From: an uncultured Paracoccaceae bacterium
Lineage (GTDB): Bacteria > Pseudomonadota > Alphaproteobacteria > Rhodobacterales > Rhodobacteraceae
Direction: 5' to 3'
DNA: 52,230 nt
Assembly: GCA_937895435.1 (NCBI GenBank)
Contig: CALAXT010000044.1
Span: 1 to 52,230 of the forward strand
This document shows positions 23,970-34,723 of this stretch, in pieces. The position numbers and the translations under genes were made by a program. The notes below the pieces were generated by a model. It saw only the letters and a list, made by a program, of their open reading frames with translations. It had not been told where the DNA came from and made no database searches. Positions within the stretch are counted from its first letter, which is position 1; each line of letters opens with the position of its first letter.

Positions 23970-25304
23970 ATGGCGGGATCAAGCGACAGGGCACGACAGG
24001 CGGCGGTGGCGCTGCTGGATGGCGTTCTGGGGGAGGGGCAGATGATATCTGCCCTGCTGGAAGACCCATCCGGTGCTGTTGCGGGGTTAGAGCCGGGCGA
24101 CCGGGCGCGCGCGCAGCGTTTGGCGTTGATGGTCTTGCGCCATTTGGAACGCGCTGAGCGTGTCTTGGCGCCGCATTTGCGCAAATCCCCGCCACTGACG
24201 GTGCGCAATGTCCTGCGGTTGGGTGTGGTTGAAATGTTGCAGGCGAATGCCGCGCCGCATGGTGTCGTGAATGCCGCCGTGCAAATCACCCGTCATGGTA
24301 ACCGCACTGGGCATATGACCGGGTTGGTTAATGCCGTTTTGCGCAAGGTGGGGGATGGTGCAGAGCCGGGTGGGGCCGCGGCCGTGCTTTGGGCCAAAAT
24401 GCCGCCCCAACGCCTGCCCGGCTGGCTGCGCAAACGTCTGGTTGCGCAGTATGGCCGCCCAGTGGTTGACGCGATTGAGCGCGTGCAGATGCAGCCGCCA
24501 CCGGTTGATATCACTGTAAAACCTGATGTTACACTGACGCCAGAGGAACTTGGGGCGCATGTGCTGCCCACGGGCAGCTGGCGATTGCCCTCTGGCGGGC
24601 AAATCAGCGCTTTGGCGGGCTATGATGCTGGGGATTGGTGGGTGCAAGACGCAGCCGCCGCCCTGCCAGCGCGGCTGCTTTCCCCGGCCAAGGGAACCCG
24701 CGTGTTGGATTTGTGCGCCGCCCCGGGGGGCAAGACGTTGCAGCTGGCCGCGATGGGGGCTGAGGTTACGGCGTTGGATATTTCGGGCCCCCGTCTGGCC
24801 CGCTTGGCGCAAAATCTGGCCCGTACAGGGCTGCAGGCGGAAACCGTGGTGGCCGATGCGCTGCATTGGCAGCCCAATTCGCCGTTCCCTATGATTTTGC
24901 TCGATGCGCCTTGCTCGGCTACGGGCACCATCCGCCGCCATCCTGATTTGCCATTTTTGCGGCAAGAGACAGATCTTGTGCCTTTGATTGCGCTGCAATC
25001 GGCCCTGTTGGACCGGGCATTGGCGCTGTTGCAGCCCGGTGGCATCTTGGTTTTTTGTACGTGCTCGTTGCTGCCCGAGGAGGGCGAGATGCAGGTGCAG
25101 GCGGCCCTTGCGCGCCACGCTGGGCGTTTGGCGGTTGTGCCGGTGGCAGACGATGGTGCCGATGTCGATGCCCCCCTGCCCTTGGTCGGCGATCTGGCCC
25201 AATGTCGTACGTCTGAGGGTGGTTTGCGCCTGCGCCCTGATTTCTGGGGTGATCTGGGCGGGATCGATGGGTTTTACATGGCCCGTCTGCGGTGGAATGG
25301 GTAG
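23970..25304 (+). CDS. rsmB: 16S rRNA (cytosine(967)-C5)-methyltransferase, RsmB-like
   Basis: 444 residues. The N-terminal NusB-like RNA-binding domain (about 5-130) is followed by a SAM-dependent methyltransferase domain with VLDLCAAPGGKTLQLAAMG (SAM loop), the motif IV cysteine in LDAPCSATGTIRRHPD and the motif VI catalytic cysteine in VFCTCSLLPEEGE. This two-cysteine RNA m5C methyltransferase design plus the NusB domain identifies RsmB. The usual Rhodobacterales neighbours follow on the same strand. Confidence 0.9.
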   Translation: MAGSSDRARQAAVALLDGVLGEGQMISALLEDPSGAVAGLEPGDRARAQRLALMVLRHLERAERVLAPHLRKSPPLTVRNVLRLGVVEMLQANAAPHGVVNAAVQITRHGNRTGHMTGLVNAVLRKVGDGAEPGGAAAVLWAKMPPQRLPGWLRKRLVAQYGRPVVDAIERVQMQPPPVDITVKPDVTLTPEELGAHVLPTGSWRLPSGGQISALAGYDAGDWWVQDAAAALPARLLSPAKGTRVLDLCAAPGGKTLQLAAMGAEVTALDISGPRLARLAQNLARTGLQAETVVADALHWQPNSPFPMILLDAPCSATGTIRRHPDLPFLRQETDLVPLIALQSALLDRALALLQPGGILVFCTCSLLPEEGEMQVQAALARHAGRLAVVPVADDGADVDAPLPLVGDLAQCRTSEGGLRLRPDFWGDLGGIDGFYMARLRWNG

Positions 25305-25400
25305 GTCTATTGCTTTTTGCGGTGACAGCCGCGCCCTTGCCGCCTAGGTTATGCCCCATGTGATGTGGCGGATCTTGCCCCTGATTTTGAAGCGGAACAT

Positions 25401-27188
25401 ATGACACTCAGGATGCAAGATGAGGGCTGGTCTGCATGGGTTCAGCGCTGGAAAACGCGCCGGATTGCCCGCCAGATTGGCCGTATGCGCCTGCCGGCTG
25501 TTGCGCTATCTTGCCCTGAACCGCGATTTTTTGGGGATTTTGGTCGTGGCCAGCGGCTGATGGCCGGGGTGCCAGAGGGGGCTGATGGGCTGGCTGTGGC
25601 GCCGCCTTGGGCTGATGCGCGCGGTGCGCGGGCGCTGGTGGCGGCACATGGGTTTGAATGGCTGGATGATTTGATGGCGGTGCCGGGGCCGGCCGCGCAG
25701 GCACTGGCGCAGAGCTGGTGTTTTGAGTGGATCGCCCAATTTGGCATGGGGCGGGGGCCGGGCTGGGCGCCGGGGCTGACCGGTCTGCGGTTGATCCGTC
25801 TGTTGGCGCATTCGGCCACAGTGCTGGCTGATCTGTCACCCGATCACAGCGCGACCTTGGCCAAAAGTTATGCGCAATGCGTTGCACGCCATGTGTTATT
25901 TTTGGTGCGCCGCACTGACACGCTTGCCCCTGGTTTGCCCCGGTTTGAGGCACTTTGTGCAACGGTGCTGGCCGTGGTGTCATTAGACGGGCTGAATGAT
26001 GTTGCGCCTGATCTCATTGATCGGGCCTTGGACAGTCTGGCGCGTGATTGTGCGGTGATGATCGATGCGGGCGGTGCAATTGAAGCGCGTAACCCTGAAG
26101 AGCTGCAGGATATTTTTGTTCTGTTGGTCTGGGTTGTTGAGGCATTAGAGGCACGTGCGCGCAGCTATCCCGGCCCAATTTTGGTGGCCACACATCGCAT
26201 GGCGCCCACTTTGCGCGCGCTGCGCCACAGTGATGGTGGCTTGGCGCGGTTTCATGGGGGTGGGGCTGGCATGGCCGATCGTTTGGGCCATGCGTTGGCT
26301 GCGGCTGGGTTGCACCTGCCCGGCCCGTCTGGTCTGCATATGGGCTTTGCCCGGCTGGCGGTGGGGCGCAGCAGTGTAATTGTGGATGCCGCAGCGCCAC
26401 CCTTGGGGGAGGCTGCGTTGCGGGCGCATGCCTCAACGTTGGGGTTTGAACTGACATCTGGGCGGCGGCCCGTGATCATCAGCTGCGGCTCTGGAGTGGC
26501 CTTTGGGGGGGAATGGTATCATGTCGGTCGGGCGACTGCGATGCATTCGACCTTGGCGATACCGGGCTATTCATCCAGCCGGTTTGCCCGCAGCAAAATG
26601 GGCGCGAAACCTGATGCGGACCAAGATGTGGCCGAAGAAACGTTGCAATCTGTTCCGCAAAAAGTGACCGCCCAACGGGGCATTGGGCCGCAAGGCCCCA
26701 GCCTGATTGCCAGCCATGATGGCTATGTGCCGACCCATGGTCTAACGCATGTGCGCCGGATGAATCTGTCGCCGGATGGGCGCACCTTGGTTGGTGAAGA
26801 CACATTGGCCGCGATGACCGCTGATGATCGTACCCGATTTAGTCGGATGCTAAGCCAGTCGGGGCAAGATCAGCTGAGCTATCAGCTGCATTTCCATCTG
26901 CACCCTGATGTAGAACCTGAACTGGCACGTGATCGTGCATCTGTCGCGCTGCGTTTGATCAGTGGCGAAATTTGGCTGTTTCGCGCGCCCGGAGGCGGGG
27001 ATATTTTGCTAGAACCCTCAGTTTTTCTGGAAACTGCACAGCTGGGGCCGCGTGGAACGCAACAGATCATTCTCTCTTGCGCGATGATGGATTATGCATC
27101 GCAAACAAGCTGGGTGTTGGCCAAGACCCAAGACACCCCAAACGGACTGCGCGATCTGGTTCCAGATGCGCGTCTGACACTGGACTGA
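25401..27188 (+). CDS. Heparinase II/III family protein
   Basis: About 595 residues. The N-terminal alpha-helical toroid region (WAPGLTGLRLIRLLAHSATVL) is followed by a C-terminal beta-rich heparinase II/III-like domain (FHLHPDVEPELARDRASVALRL, SSRFARSKMG, SHDGYVPTHGLTHVRRMNLSPDG). Members are polysaccharide lyases or uncharacterised relatives; the substrate here is unknown. There is no clear signal peptide. The frame begins with GTG at 25365; the ATG at 25401 gives a start closer to what I expect, but the ribosome-binding site is weak in both cases. It stands between rsmB and purH, as in many Rhodobacterales. Confidence 0.8.
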   Translation: MTLRMQDEGWSAWVQRWKTRRIARQIGRMRLPAVALSCPEPRFFGDFGRGQRLMAGVPEGADGLAVAPPWADARGARALVAAHGFEWLDDLMAVPGPAAQALAQSWCFEWIAQFGMGRGPGWAPGLTGLRLIRLLAHSATVLADLSPDHSATLAKSYAQCVARHVLFLVRRTDTLAPGLPRFEALCATVLAVVSLDGLNDVAPDLIDRALDSLARDCAVMIDAGGAIEARNPEELQDIFVLLVWVVEALEARARSYPGPILVATHRMAPTLRALRHSDGGLARFHGGGAGMADRLGHALAAAGLHLPGPSGLHMGFARLAVGRSSVIVDAAAPPLGEAALRAHASTLGFELTSGRRPVIISCGSGVAFGGEWYHVGRATAMHSTLAIPGYSSSRFARSKMGAKPDADQDVAEETLQSVPQKVTAQRGIGPQGPSLIASHDGYVPTHGLTHVRRMNLSPDGRTLVGEDTLAAMTADDRTRFSRMLSQSGQDQLSYQLHFHLHPDVEPELARDRASVALRLISGEIWLFRAPGGGDILLEPSVFLETAQLGPRGTQQIILSCAMMDYASQTSWVLAKTQDTPNGLRDLVPDARLTLD

Positions 27189-27205
27189 TTTAGGAAGGAT
27201 TGACC

Positions 27206-28795
27206 ATGACGGACCTTTGGCCGCTGAAGCGGGCGTTGATTTCGGTTTCGGATAAGACCGGCGTTCTGGATCTGGCGCGGGCGCTGGTGGCGCGCGGGGT
27301 GGATTTGGTATCCACTGGCGGTACGGCGGCGCTGTTGCGCGATGCAGGTTTGAATGTGCGCGATGTGGCCGACCTGACGGGCTTTCCAGAAATGATGGAT
27401 GGTCGGGTTAAAACCCTGCATCCGGCCGTGCATGGTGGACTGTTGGCGCTGCGCGATGCGCCTGCCCATGTTGCTGCAATGCGCGATCATGCGATTGAGG
27501 CGATCGATCTGCTGGTGGTCAACCTTTACCCGTTTGAGGCCACCGTTGCCGCGAATGGTGATCATGAGGCCTGCATTGAAAATATCGATATCGGGGGGCC
27601 CGCAATGATTCGGGCAGCGGCCAAAAACCATGGATTTGTTAATGTGGTGGTCGATCCACAGGATTATGCGCCGCTGTTGGCCGAGTTGGATGCCCATTCT
27701 GGCGCGACGTCGCTTGGGTTTCGCCAGCAGTTGGCCCAAGTGGCTTATGCCCGCACTGCGGCCTATGATGCGGCGGTGTCGTCATGGATGGCGGGGGCGT
27801 TCGAGATGCCCACCCCACGTCGGCGCGCCTTTGCTGGGACGCTGCGACAAACTCTGCGGTATGGCGAAAACCCACATCAGACTGCGGCATTTTACACCGA
27901 TGGATCAAACCGCCCAGGTGTGGCCAGTGCCACACAATGGCAGGGCAAAGAGCTTAGCTATAACAACATCAACGACACCGATGCGGCGGTTGAATTGGTG
28001 GCGGAATTTGCGCCAGCGGATGGGCCAGCCTGTGCCATTATCAAGCACGCCAACCCTTGTGGTGTGGCGCGTGGTGCGACCTTGGCCGAGGCCTATGGCC
28101 GGGCGTTTGATTGTGACCGGACCTCGGCCTTTGGTGGGATCATCGCGCTGAACATGCCACTTGATGGGCCGACCGCCGAAGAGATCGTTAAAATCTTTAC
28201 TGAGGTGGTGATTGCACCCGGTGCCGATGATGCGGCGCGCGCCATTTTTGCCAGCCGCAAAAATCTGCGGCTGTTGACGTTGGATGCGTTGCCTGACCCC
28301 AGTGCGGCTGGGTTGGTGTTTCGGCAGGTTGCGGGCGGATTTTTGGCGCAGGATCGCGATCATGGCCGCGTGAGTGCGGCTGATCTGCGTATTGTGACGG
28401 CCCGTGTGCCGTCAGCCGCCGAAATCGCCGATATGCTGTTTGCCATGCGTGTTGCCAAACATATCAAATCAAACGCAATTGTTTATGCAAAAGATGGTGC
28501 GACGGTCGGTGTGGGGGCGGGCCAGATGAGCCGGATCGACAGCACCCGGATTGCGGCGCGCAAATCTCAGGATATGGCCGAGGTCCTGGGCTTGGCGCAG
28601 GTGCCAACCCAAGGATCGGTTGTCGCGTCAGACGCGTTCTTTCCATTTGCCGATGGGCTGGTTGCCGCAGCCGAGGCGGGGGCTACTGCCATCATCCAGC
28701 CCGGCGGATCGCTGCGTGATGATGAGGTGATCGCCGCTGCAGATGCAGCCGGGTTGGCTATGGCCTTTACCGGCATGCGCCACTTTCGCCATTAG
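27206..28795 (+). CDS. purH: Bifunctional AICAR formyltransferase / IMP cyclohydrolase
   Basis: 529 residues carrying the last two steps of IMP synthesis. The N-terminal cyclohydrolase (about 1-200) starts [19 protein letters not shown] and contains [13 protein letters not shown] and [15 protein letters not shown]. The formyltransferase domain has [29 protein letters not shown], the catalytic lysine-histidine segment [11 protein letters not shown], and AFGGIIALN. The C-terminal [24 protein letters not shown] is canonical. The ATG at 27206 has AGGAAGGA seven bases upstream; a TTG at 27200 is disregarded. Confidence 0.96.
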   Translation: MTDLWPLKRALISVSDKTGVLDLARALVARGVDLVSTGGTAALLRDAGLNVRDVADLTGFPEMMDGRVKTLHPAVHGGLLALRDAPAHVAAMRDHAIEAIDLLVVNLYPFEATVAANGDHEACIENIDIGGPAMIRAAAKNHGFVNVVVDPQDYAPLLAELDAHSGATSLGFRQQLAQVAYARTAAYDAAVSSWMAGAFEMPTPRRRAFAGTLRQTLRYGENPHQTAAFYTDGSNRPGVASATQWQGKELSYNNINDTDAAVELVAEFAPADGPACAIIKHANPCGVARGATLAEAYGRAFDCDRTSAFGGIIALNMPLDGPTAEEIVKIFTEVVIAPGADDAARAIFASRKNLRLLTLDALPDPSAAGLVFRQVAGGFLAQDRDHGRVSAADLRIVTARVPSAAEIADMLFAMRVAKHIKSNAIVYAKDGATVGVGAGQMSRIDSTRIAARKSQDMAEVLGLAQVPTQGSVVASDAFFPFADGLVAAAEAGATAIIQPGGSLRDDEVIAAADAAGLAMAFTGMRHFRH

Positions 28796-28811
28796 TATCA
28801 GAGGGCTGCCT

Positions 28812-29282
28812 ATGCGTTGGGCCGGGGGAACGGCAGGATTTGTTTTTGCAATAGATCAGGCGACAAAGCTTTTTGTCGTCTGGCATCTGGGCTTGGCTGA
28901 TCGGCTACAAATGGATGTGGTGGCCCCTTACCTGACATTTCGTATGGCTTGGAACCGGGGTATAAATTTTGGCCTGTTCGCGGGGCATGATGTTGCGCTG
29001 CGCTGGGGGCTGATTGCATTGGCATTGGCGATTGTGCTGTGGGTGTGGCTGTGGGTGCGTGAGGCCCAGGCTGGGCGCCGGGTGCAGGTTGCCGCGGGGC
29101 TGGTGATTGGCGGGGCGCTGGGCAACGTTGTGGACCGTATCGCATATGGCGCAGTGGCTGATTTTCTGAACATGTCGTGTTGTGGGATTTCAAATCCCTA
29201 TTCCTTTAACATTGCCGATATCGCAGTCTTTGCCGGGGCGTTGGGCCTGTTGCTGTGGTCTGGCCCTGCAAAGACCCCGTGA
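28812..29282 (+). CDS. lspA: Lipoprotein signal peptidase (signal peptidase II)
   Basis: A 156-residue inner-membrane aspartic protease with four hydrophobic segments. The catalytic aspartates are in GGALGNVVDRIAYGAVADFL and PYSFNIADIAVFAG. N-terminal FAIDQATKLFVVWHLG and the RMAWNRGINFGLF motif also match. It removes signal peptides from diacylglyceryl-modified prolipoproteins, including, presumably, the lipoprotein encoded next to it. It lies 16 bp after purH and is probably co-transcribed. Confidence 0.93.
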   Translation: MRWAGGTAGFVFAIDQATKLFVVWHLGLADRLQMDVVAPYLTFRMAWNRGINFGLFAGHDVALRWGLIALALAIVLWVWLWVREAQAGRRVQVAAGLVIGGALGNVVDRIAYGAVADFLNMSCCGISNPYSFNIADIAVFAGALGLLLWSGPAKTP

Positions 29283-29350
29283 CGGCGCCCATTTGATCGG
29301 CTAGAACCAATATGAAACCGGCAAGAGCGCCGGTAAAAATGGAGAGACGC

Positions 29351-29899
29351 GTGCGCGTGGCTGGCTGTAAAGTAGGAAAGCCAATGGTGGCATTGATGGC
29401 GGTTTTGGCGCTGTCTGCTTGTGCGCGTGACACGGCCCCCCAGTTGATGAACCTGCGATCGGCCACAAATGGCCCCGATGAATTTGGCATTGTTCCCCCA
29501 AAAGCGCTGGAATTGCCCAGCGACATGGCAGCACTGCCGCCCCCCACACCGGGCCAAGCCAACCGCACTGATCCTACGCCGCGCGCGGATGCTATTGCGG
29601 CCTTGGGTGGTGATGTGGCCCGCACCGCCCGAGGTGATACGCGGCTGATGACGCATGTTGCACGTTTTGGTGTCGCCCCCGATATTCGTGAAACCTTGGC
29701 CGTGGAAGATCTGGAATATCGCCGCAAAAACAATGGCCGTGTTCTGGAACGCTTGTTCAAAGTGACGGTTTATTATCGCGCCTACGCCCAGCAGGCGCTG
29801 GACCCACAGGCCGAACTGGCCCATTGGCGCGCGCTTGGCCTGCCAACGCCCTCAGCCCCCCCGGCTGGTGCTGCGGCCGAATTGGCCAAACGCAAGTGA
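29351..29899 (+). CDS. DUF3035 lipoprotein
   Basis: About 182 residues. A lipoprotein signal is visible: charged n-region, hydrophobic VALMAVLAL, lipobox LSAC. The mature part has the DUF3035 pattern (GPDEFGIVPPKALELPSDMAALPPPTPG) with many prolines, then helical charged segments. Function unknown. I chose the GTG at 29351, which has GGAGAG upstream and keeps positive charges before the hydrophobic run; ATGs at 29312, 29339 and 29384 are alternatives. It follows lspA and precedes two M16 peptidases, suggesting envelope functions. Confidence 0.78.
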   Translation: MRVAGCKVGKPMVALMAVLALSACARDTAPQLMNLRSATNGPDEFGIVPPKALELPSDMAALPPPTPGQANRTDPTPRADAIAALGGDVARTARGDTRLMTHVARFGVAPDIRETLAVEDLEYRRKNNGRVLERLFKVTVYYRAYAQQALDPQAELAHWRALGLPTPSAPPAGAAAELAKRK

Positions 29900-30031
29900 T
29901 TTTGCTGATGTGACGGCTTCACATTTTCGCGGGCAGTCTTGACCCGTGTCTAATGGTGCCTACCTTTCTTAGAGCTTTGATCCCACCGAACGGCGTCGGC
30001 CCTGATGATGCCCCCAACCGGAGACTGTCTT

Positions 30032-31378
30032 ATGCGCTTAACCCGGATCTGCGCATCGCTTTTTGCCCTTTGGTTGCCCCTTGCCGCGCTGGCAGGCCCG
30101 ATCACGACGTTTCAGTTGGAAAACGGTTTGGATGTTGTGGTGATCGAGGATCACCGGGCCCCTGTGGCTGTGCAGATGGTGTGGTATCGTGTTGGCGCTG
30201 CGGATGAGGCGCCGGGGGAATCTGGCGTGGCACATTTTCTGGAACATCTGATGTTTAAGGGCACCGAAACCCGCGCGCCGGGCGCCTTTTCTGATTTGGT
30301 CGAGGCCAATGGTGGTAACGACAACGCTTTTACGTCTTGGGATTATACAGCTTATTATCAGAGGGTTGCAGCAGACCGGCTGGATCTGATGATGGCGCTA
30401 GAGGCTGACCGGATGCGCCATCTGCGGCTTGACCCTGAAACCGTCTTGACCGAGCGTGACGTGATTTTGGAAGAGCGCAGCCAACGCACCGACAGTGACC
30501 CCGGAGCGCTTTTTTCCGAACAACGCCGCGCGGCGCAATGGTTAAATCATCCCTATGCCATGCCCATCATTGGGTGGCGGCATGAAATCAGTGAACTGAA
30601 CCGGGAAACGGCATTGGCGTTTTACCGCAAGTTTTATGCGCCCAACAATGCGATTTTGATCGTTGCGGGGGATGTGACGCCGGATGCTGTGCGGGGGATG
30701 GCGGAGACGCATTACGGGTCTTTGGCGCCTTCGGATGATTTGCCGCCGCGCCTGCGCCCGCAAGAGCCGCCACAATTGGCCGAACGTGTTATCCGGTTTG
30801 AAGACCCGCGTGTGGCCCAGCCCTATGTGTTGCGCACATATCTGGCTGCGGCGCGCAATCCCGGCGATCAGGGCGATGCGGCCGCGCTGAGCGTGCTGGC
30901 GGCGCTGTTGGGGGGCAACCCATCGACATCTGTTTTGGGACAAAAATTACAGTTTGAAACGCAAAAAGCGGTTTATGCGACTGCGTTTTATGATGGGCTG
31001 GCGGTAGATGATACCACCTTTGGTGTCATGATCGCACCCTCAGAGGGTGTCAGCCTGCCCGAGGCTGAGGCGGCGCTGGATCAAGCTTTAGCCGAATTTT
31101 TGCGCGAAGGGGTCGATGCCGATCAATTCGCACGGCTGAAAACCCAAGTGCGCGCCGAACAGGTGTATGGCCAAGATGATGTTCAGGGTCTGGCCTATCG
31201 CTATGGTCAGGGTTTAGCCACAGGGCTAAGTTTGGCCGACATAGAGGCGTGGCCCAATTTGCTGGATGCTGTAAGCCCAGATGACGTGATGGCTGCCGCA
31301 GCAGCCGTACTGGATAAGCGGCGCGCGGTCACTGGGTGGCTGTCAGCCCCAAATGCTGATCTGGCGGTGACACAATGA
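30032..31378 (+). CDS. M16 family zinc peptidase, catalytic partner
   Basis: 448 residues with a signal peptide (ASLFALWLPLAALA) and the inverted zinc motif HFLEH (HxxEH) in SGVAHFLEHLMFKGT, with the third ligand expected in LTERDVILEERSQR. It is a periplasmic pitrilysin-type peptidase. The following gene encodes an M16 protein without the zinc motif, so the two probably form a heterodimer like the mitochondrial processing peptidase. The ATG at 30032 has GGAGA seven bases upstream; an upstream ATG in frame is less likely. Substrate unknown. Confidence 0.9.
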   Translation: MRLTRICASLFALWLPLAALAGPITTFQLENGLDVVVIEDHRAPVAVQMVWYRVGAADEAPGESGVAHFLEHLMFKGTETRAPGAFSDLVEANGGNDNAFTSWDYTAYYQRVAADRLDLMMALEADRMRHLRLDPETVLTERDVILEERSQRTDSDPGALFSEQRRAAQWLNHPYAMPIIGWRHEISELNRETALAFYRKFYAPNNAILIVAGDVTPDAVRGMAETHYGSLAPSDDLPPRLRPQEPPQLAERVIRFEDPRVAQPYVLRTYLAAARNPGDQGDAAALSVLAALLGGNPSTSVLGQKLQFETQKAVYATAFYDGLAVDDTTFGVMIAPSEGVSLPEAEAALDQALAEFLREGVDADQFARLKTQVRAEQVYGQDDVQGLAYRYGQGLATGLSLADIEAWPNLLDAVSPDDVMAAAAAVLDKRRAVTGWLSAPNADLAVTQ

Positions 31379-32715
31379 GCGCGGCTGTGATTCGGCGGTT
31401 TGGGCTTTGCCTGATGGGCGCTGTGCTGGCGATGGCCTTTGCCACGGCGCAATCGGCCCGGGCCGAGGTGCAAATTACCCCGGTTACATCGGCCAAGGGG
31501 GTGACCGCTTGGTTGGTGCAGGAACATTCCATTCCGTTTGTTGCGCTGGACATTCGTTTTCAGGGTGGTGCCAACCTTGATCTGCCCGGAAAGCGTGGGG
31601 CGGTTAACTTGATGGCCGCCCTGTTGGAAGAGGGCGCCGCAGATCTTGATGCCCGCGCATTTTCCCAAGCACGCGAAGCGCTTGCCGCCAGTATTGGTTT
31701 TCGTGCGGGCGATGACACGCTGTCGGTTTCCGCGCAATTCTTAACTGAAAACCGTGATCAGGCCGCGGATCTGCTGCATAAGGCATTGAGCGCGCCGCGG
31801 TTTGATGTGGATGCGGTTGAACGTGTGCGCGCGCAGGTCATTGCAGGCATTAAGGCCGACGCCCAAGACCCAAATACCCTGGCTGCACGCGCCTTTGGTG
31901 CGGCGGCCTTTGGTGATCATCCTTATGGGTCATCGCGTGATGGCACGGTTGACAGCGTGCAGGCCCTGACCCGTGCTGATCTTGTGGTGGCACATCGCAA
32001 CACAGTGGCGCGGGATCGGGTGCATGTGGGCGTGGTTGGCGATATCACACCCGAGGCGCTGGGGGTGTTGCTGGATCAGATTTTGGGGGATTTGCCAGAA
32101 ATCGGCGCGCCCCTCCCGCCGCGTGCGGTGTATGGATTGACGGGTGGCATCACCGTTGTGCCCTATGACACACCGCAATCGGTACTGGTCTTTGGTCATC
32201 AGGGCTTGCGGCGTGATGATCCTGATTTCTTTGCGGCCTATTTGTTAAATGAGGTCGTTGGTGGTGGCCGCTTTGGTGCCCGCCTGATGCAAGAGGTGCG
32301 GGTAAAGCGTGGGTTGACCTATGGCATTTCTACTTATTTGAGCCCGATGGATTTGGCGGACCTGTACATGGGCCACGTCGCCAGCCAGAATGCCAAAGTG
32401 GGCCAAGTGGTCGAGGTGGTTCGTCAAGAATGGGCCAAAGCTGCAGCAGGGATCACACCGGAAGAATTGGAAACGGCCAAGACGTTTCTGACGGGTGCCT
32501 ATCCGCTGCGCTTTGATGGCAATGCAAATATCGCGGCGATTTTGGTGGGGCTGCAAATGGAAAATTTGCCGGTTGATTACGTGGCCACCCGCAATGCCCG
32601 TATTGACGCGTTGACATTGGCAGATGTGAACCGCGTTGCGGCCCGCCTGTTTCGCCCCGATCAGCTGCGTTTCGTGATTGTGGGCCAGCCAGAGGGGCTG
32701 GATGCGCTGAAATAG
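31375..32715 (+). CDS. M16 family peptidase-like protein, non-catalytic partner
   Basis: 446 residues with a signal peptide ([15 protein letters not shown]). The position of HxxEH is taken by [10 protein letters not shown], so zinc binding is lost. The C-terminal [13 protein letters not shown] supplies the Arg-Tyr pair used by partner subunits to hold substrate. Start and stop overlap with the catalytic gene (ATGA) indicates equal production of both subunits. Confidence 0.88.
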   Translation: MSAAVIRRFGLCLMGAVLAMAFATAQSARAEVQITPVTSAKGVTAWLVQEHSIPFVALDIRFQGGANLDLPGKRGAVNLMAALLEEGAADLDARAFSQAREALAASIGFRAGDDTLSVSAQFLTENRDQAADLLHKALSAPRFDVDAVERVRAQVIAGIKADAQDPNTLAARAFGAAAFGDHPYGSSRDGTVDSVQALTRADLVVAHRNTVARDRVHVGVVGDITPEALGVLLDQILGDLPEIGAPLPPRAVYGLTGGITVVPYDTPQSVLVFGHQGLRRDDPDFFAAYLLNEVVGGGRFGARLMQEVRVKRGLTYGISTYLSPMDLADLYMGHVASQNAKVGQVVEVVRQEWAKAAAGITPEELETAKTFLTGAYPLRFDGNANIAAILVGLQMENLPVDYVATRNARIDALTLADVNRVAARLFRPDQLRFVIVGQPEGLDALK

Positions 32716-32801
32716 CGTTCCGCGCATTTGGGGGGGCTTGCTTGGCTGATTTGGCGGCAAGCGCTTGGCCAAGCCGAGCCAGCCATGCTAAGGGTTGTGG
32801 C

Positions 32802-34670
32802 ATGAACGCTGATACACGCAACATATCCGAAACGTCCCCGGTCATCCGCCAGTTGGATGAAGCCGCGATAAACCGTATTGCTGCAGGTGAAGTGGTTGAA
32901 CGCCCGGCGTCAGCGGTGAAAGAGCTGGTGGAAAACGCGTTGGATGCGGGCGCACGCCGGATTGATGTGGCCTATGCGGATGGTGGCAAGACGCTGATTC
33001 GGGTCAGCGATGATGGCTGTGGGATGCGCGCCGAAGATCTGCCCTTGGCCATGACGCGTCACGCGACGTCAAAGATTGACGGATCAGATCTGCTGAATAT
33101 CCACAGTTTTGGCTTTCGTGGTGAGGCGTTGCCCTCGCTTGGGGCGGTGGGGCGGCTGACGCTGACCTCACGCGTGGGGGGGGCAGAGGCTGCGATGCTG
33201 GCGGTTTCTGCGGGCCGATTCGCCCCAGTGCGCCCGGCCGCTTTGGGCCGTGGCACGGTGGTTGAGCTGCGCGATCTGTTTTTTGCGACGCCAGCGCGGT
33301 TGAAATTTTTGCGCAGTGATCGGGCCGAATCGATGGCCATTTCTGATGTCATGCGCCGTCTGGCAATGGCTGCGCCCTATGTCAGTTTTACCCTGCGCGA
33401 TGTGTCTGATGGAGGCGAGGGGCGGGTGATTTTGCGCGCCGATGCCCAGCAGGGTGAATTGTTTGATGCGCTTGCCGCACGGCTGGCCCAGATTATTGGC
33501 GCAGATTTCATTCAAAATGCGCTGCGCATTGACGCTGAGCGTGATGGTTTGCGGCTGACGGGTTTTGCTGCGCTGCCGACCTATTCGCGTGGCTCATCGG
33601 TGGCACAGTATCTGTTTGTCAACGATCGGCCAGTACAAGACAAGCTGCTGGTGGGCGCGCTAAAGGCTGCATATTGGGATTTGCTCAGCCGTGACCGCCA
33701 TCCGGCGGCCGCGCTTTTTATCAGCTGCGCGCCTGAGTTGGTGGATGTGAATGTGCATCCTGCGAAATCAGAGGTGCGCTTTCGTGAACCCAGTCTTGCG
33801 CGGGGCTTGGTGGTCAGTGGGTTGCGCCATGCGTTGGCGGGGGCCGGGCATCGGGCCTCAACGACGGTGGGGGCCGAAACGCTGGGGGCAATGCGCCCGG
33901 GTCAATCAGCACCGATTTATCAATATGACCGCGCGTCGGCCCAAGCGCTGCATACCGCGCGCGGATGGCAGGCACCTGATCCTGCTGCGCCATTTTACCC
34001 CGGATTTGGCGAAAGCGCACAGGCTGCAGCCTTTGTGGCCATGGCCCCTGACGGGGGAGGCTTGGATGGTGTGGCTGTGTCAGAGGGCGCCCATCCGCTG
34101 GGGCAGGCCCGCGCGCAGCTGCATGAAAACTATATCATCGCGCAGACGCGGGATGGTGTTGTGATCGTCGATCAGCATGCGGCGCATGAGCGGCTGGTAT
34201 ACGAACGGCTCAAACGCCAACAGGCGGCCAGTGGGGTGGCGGCGCAGGCGTTGCTGATCCCGCAGATTGTAGAATTGTCCGTGGCCGAGGCCGCGGTGAT
34301 TGTCGATTTGGCCGAAGATCTGGCCGGTTTAGGGCTGGTGGTCGAACCTTTTGGCGGCGGGGCTATTGCCGTGCGTCAAACCCCCGCGTTGCTTGGCGCA
34401 ATTGATGCGGCGCGATTGTTGCGGGATATTTTGGATGAGCTGGCCGATCAGGGCGCCAGTGTTAGCCTGCAAGGCCGGATTGATGCCGTTTTATCGCGGA
34501 TGGCGTGCCACGGGTCGGTCCGGTCGGGGCGGCAGATGCGGGTTGAGGAAATGAACGCACTTTTGCGGGAAATGGAAGAAACGCCACATTCGGGCCAGTG
34601 CAACCACGGCCGACCCACCTATGTTGAGCTGCGGTTGACCGATATCGAAAAACTGTTTGGTCGGCGCTAA
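32802..34670 (+). CDS. mutL: DNA mismatch repair protein MutL (endonuclease type)
   Basis: 622 residues. The N-terminal GHKL ATPase has [27 protein letters not shown] (given by its ends), the DDGCGM loop, TRHATSKI and [11 protein letters not shown]. The C-terminal dimer domain carries the metal-dependent nickase motif [12 protein letters not shown] (D at about 457), ACHGSVRSG and QCNHGRPT. This is therefore an endonuclease MutL, which nicks DNA itself, as in bacteria lacking MutH. The ATG at 32802 gives the expected start before [11 protein letters not shown]. Confidence 0.95.
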   Translation: MNADTRNISETSPVIRQLDEAAINRIAAGEVVERPASAVKELVENALDAGARRIDVAYADGGKTLIRVSDDGCGMRAEDLPLAMTRHATSKIDGSDLLNIHSFGFRGEALPSLGAVGRLTLTSRVGGAEAAMLAVSAGRFAPVRPAALGRGTVVELRDLFFATPARLKFLRSDRAESMAISDVMRRLAMAAPYVSFTLRDVSDGGEGRVILRADAQQGELFDALAARLAQIIGADFIQNALRIDAERDGLRLTGFAALPTYSRGSSVAQYLFVNDRPVQDKLLVGALKAAYWDLLSRDRHPAAALFISCAPELVDVNVHPAKSEVRFREPSLARGLVVSGLRHALAGAGHRASTTVGAETLGAMRPGQSAPIYQYDRASAQALHTARGWQAPDPAAPFYPGFGESAQAAAFVAMAPDGGGLDGVAVSEGAHPLGQARAQLHENYIIAQTRDGVVIVDQHAAHERLVYERLKRQQAASGVAAQALLIPQIVELSVAEAAVIVDLAEDLAGLGLVVEPFGGGAIAVRQTPALLGAIDAARLLRDILDELADQGASVSLQGRIDAVLSRMACHGSVRSGRQMRVEEMNALLREMEETPHSGQCNHGRPTYVELRLTDIEKLFGRR

Positions 34671-34723
34671 AACAACACCGCAGAACCCCCAAACCCAAAA
34701 ACACTGGCCCTAAATCTTCGTGG

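Noticed and set aside
24087-25202. 371-codon open frame antisense to rsmB
   Set aside because: Runs fully opposite rsmB, rich in Gln, Arg and His as expected of antisense translation, no recognisable domain.
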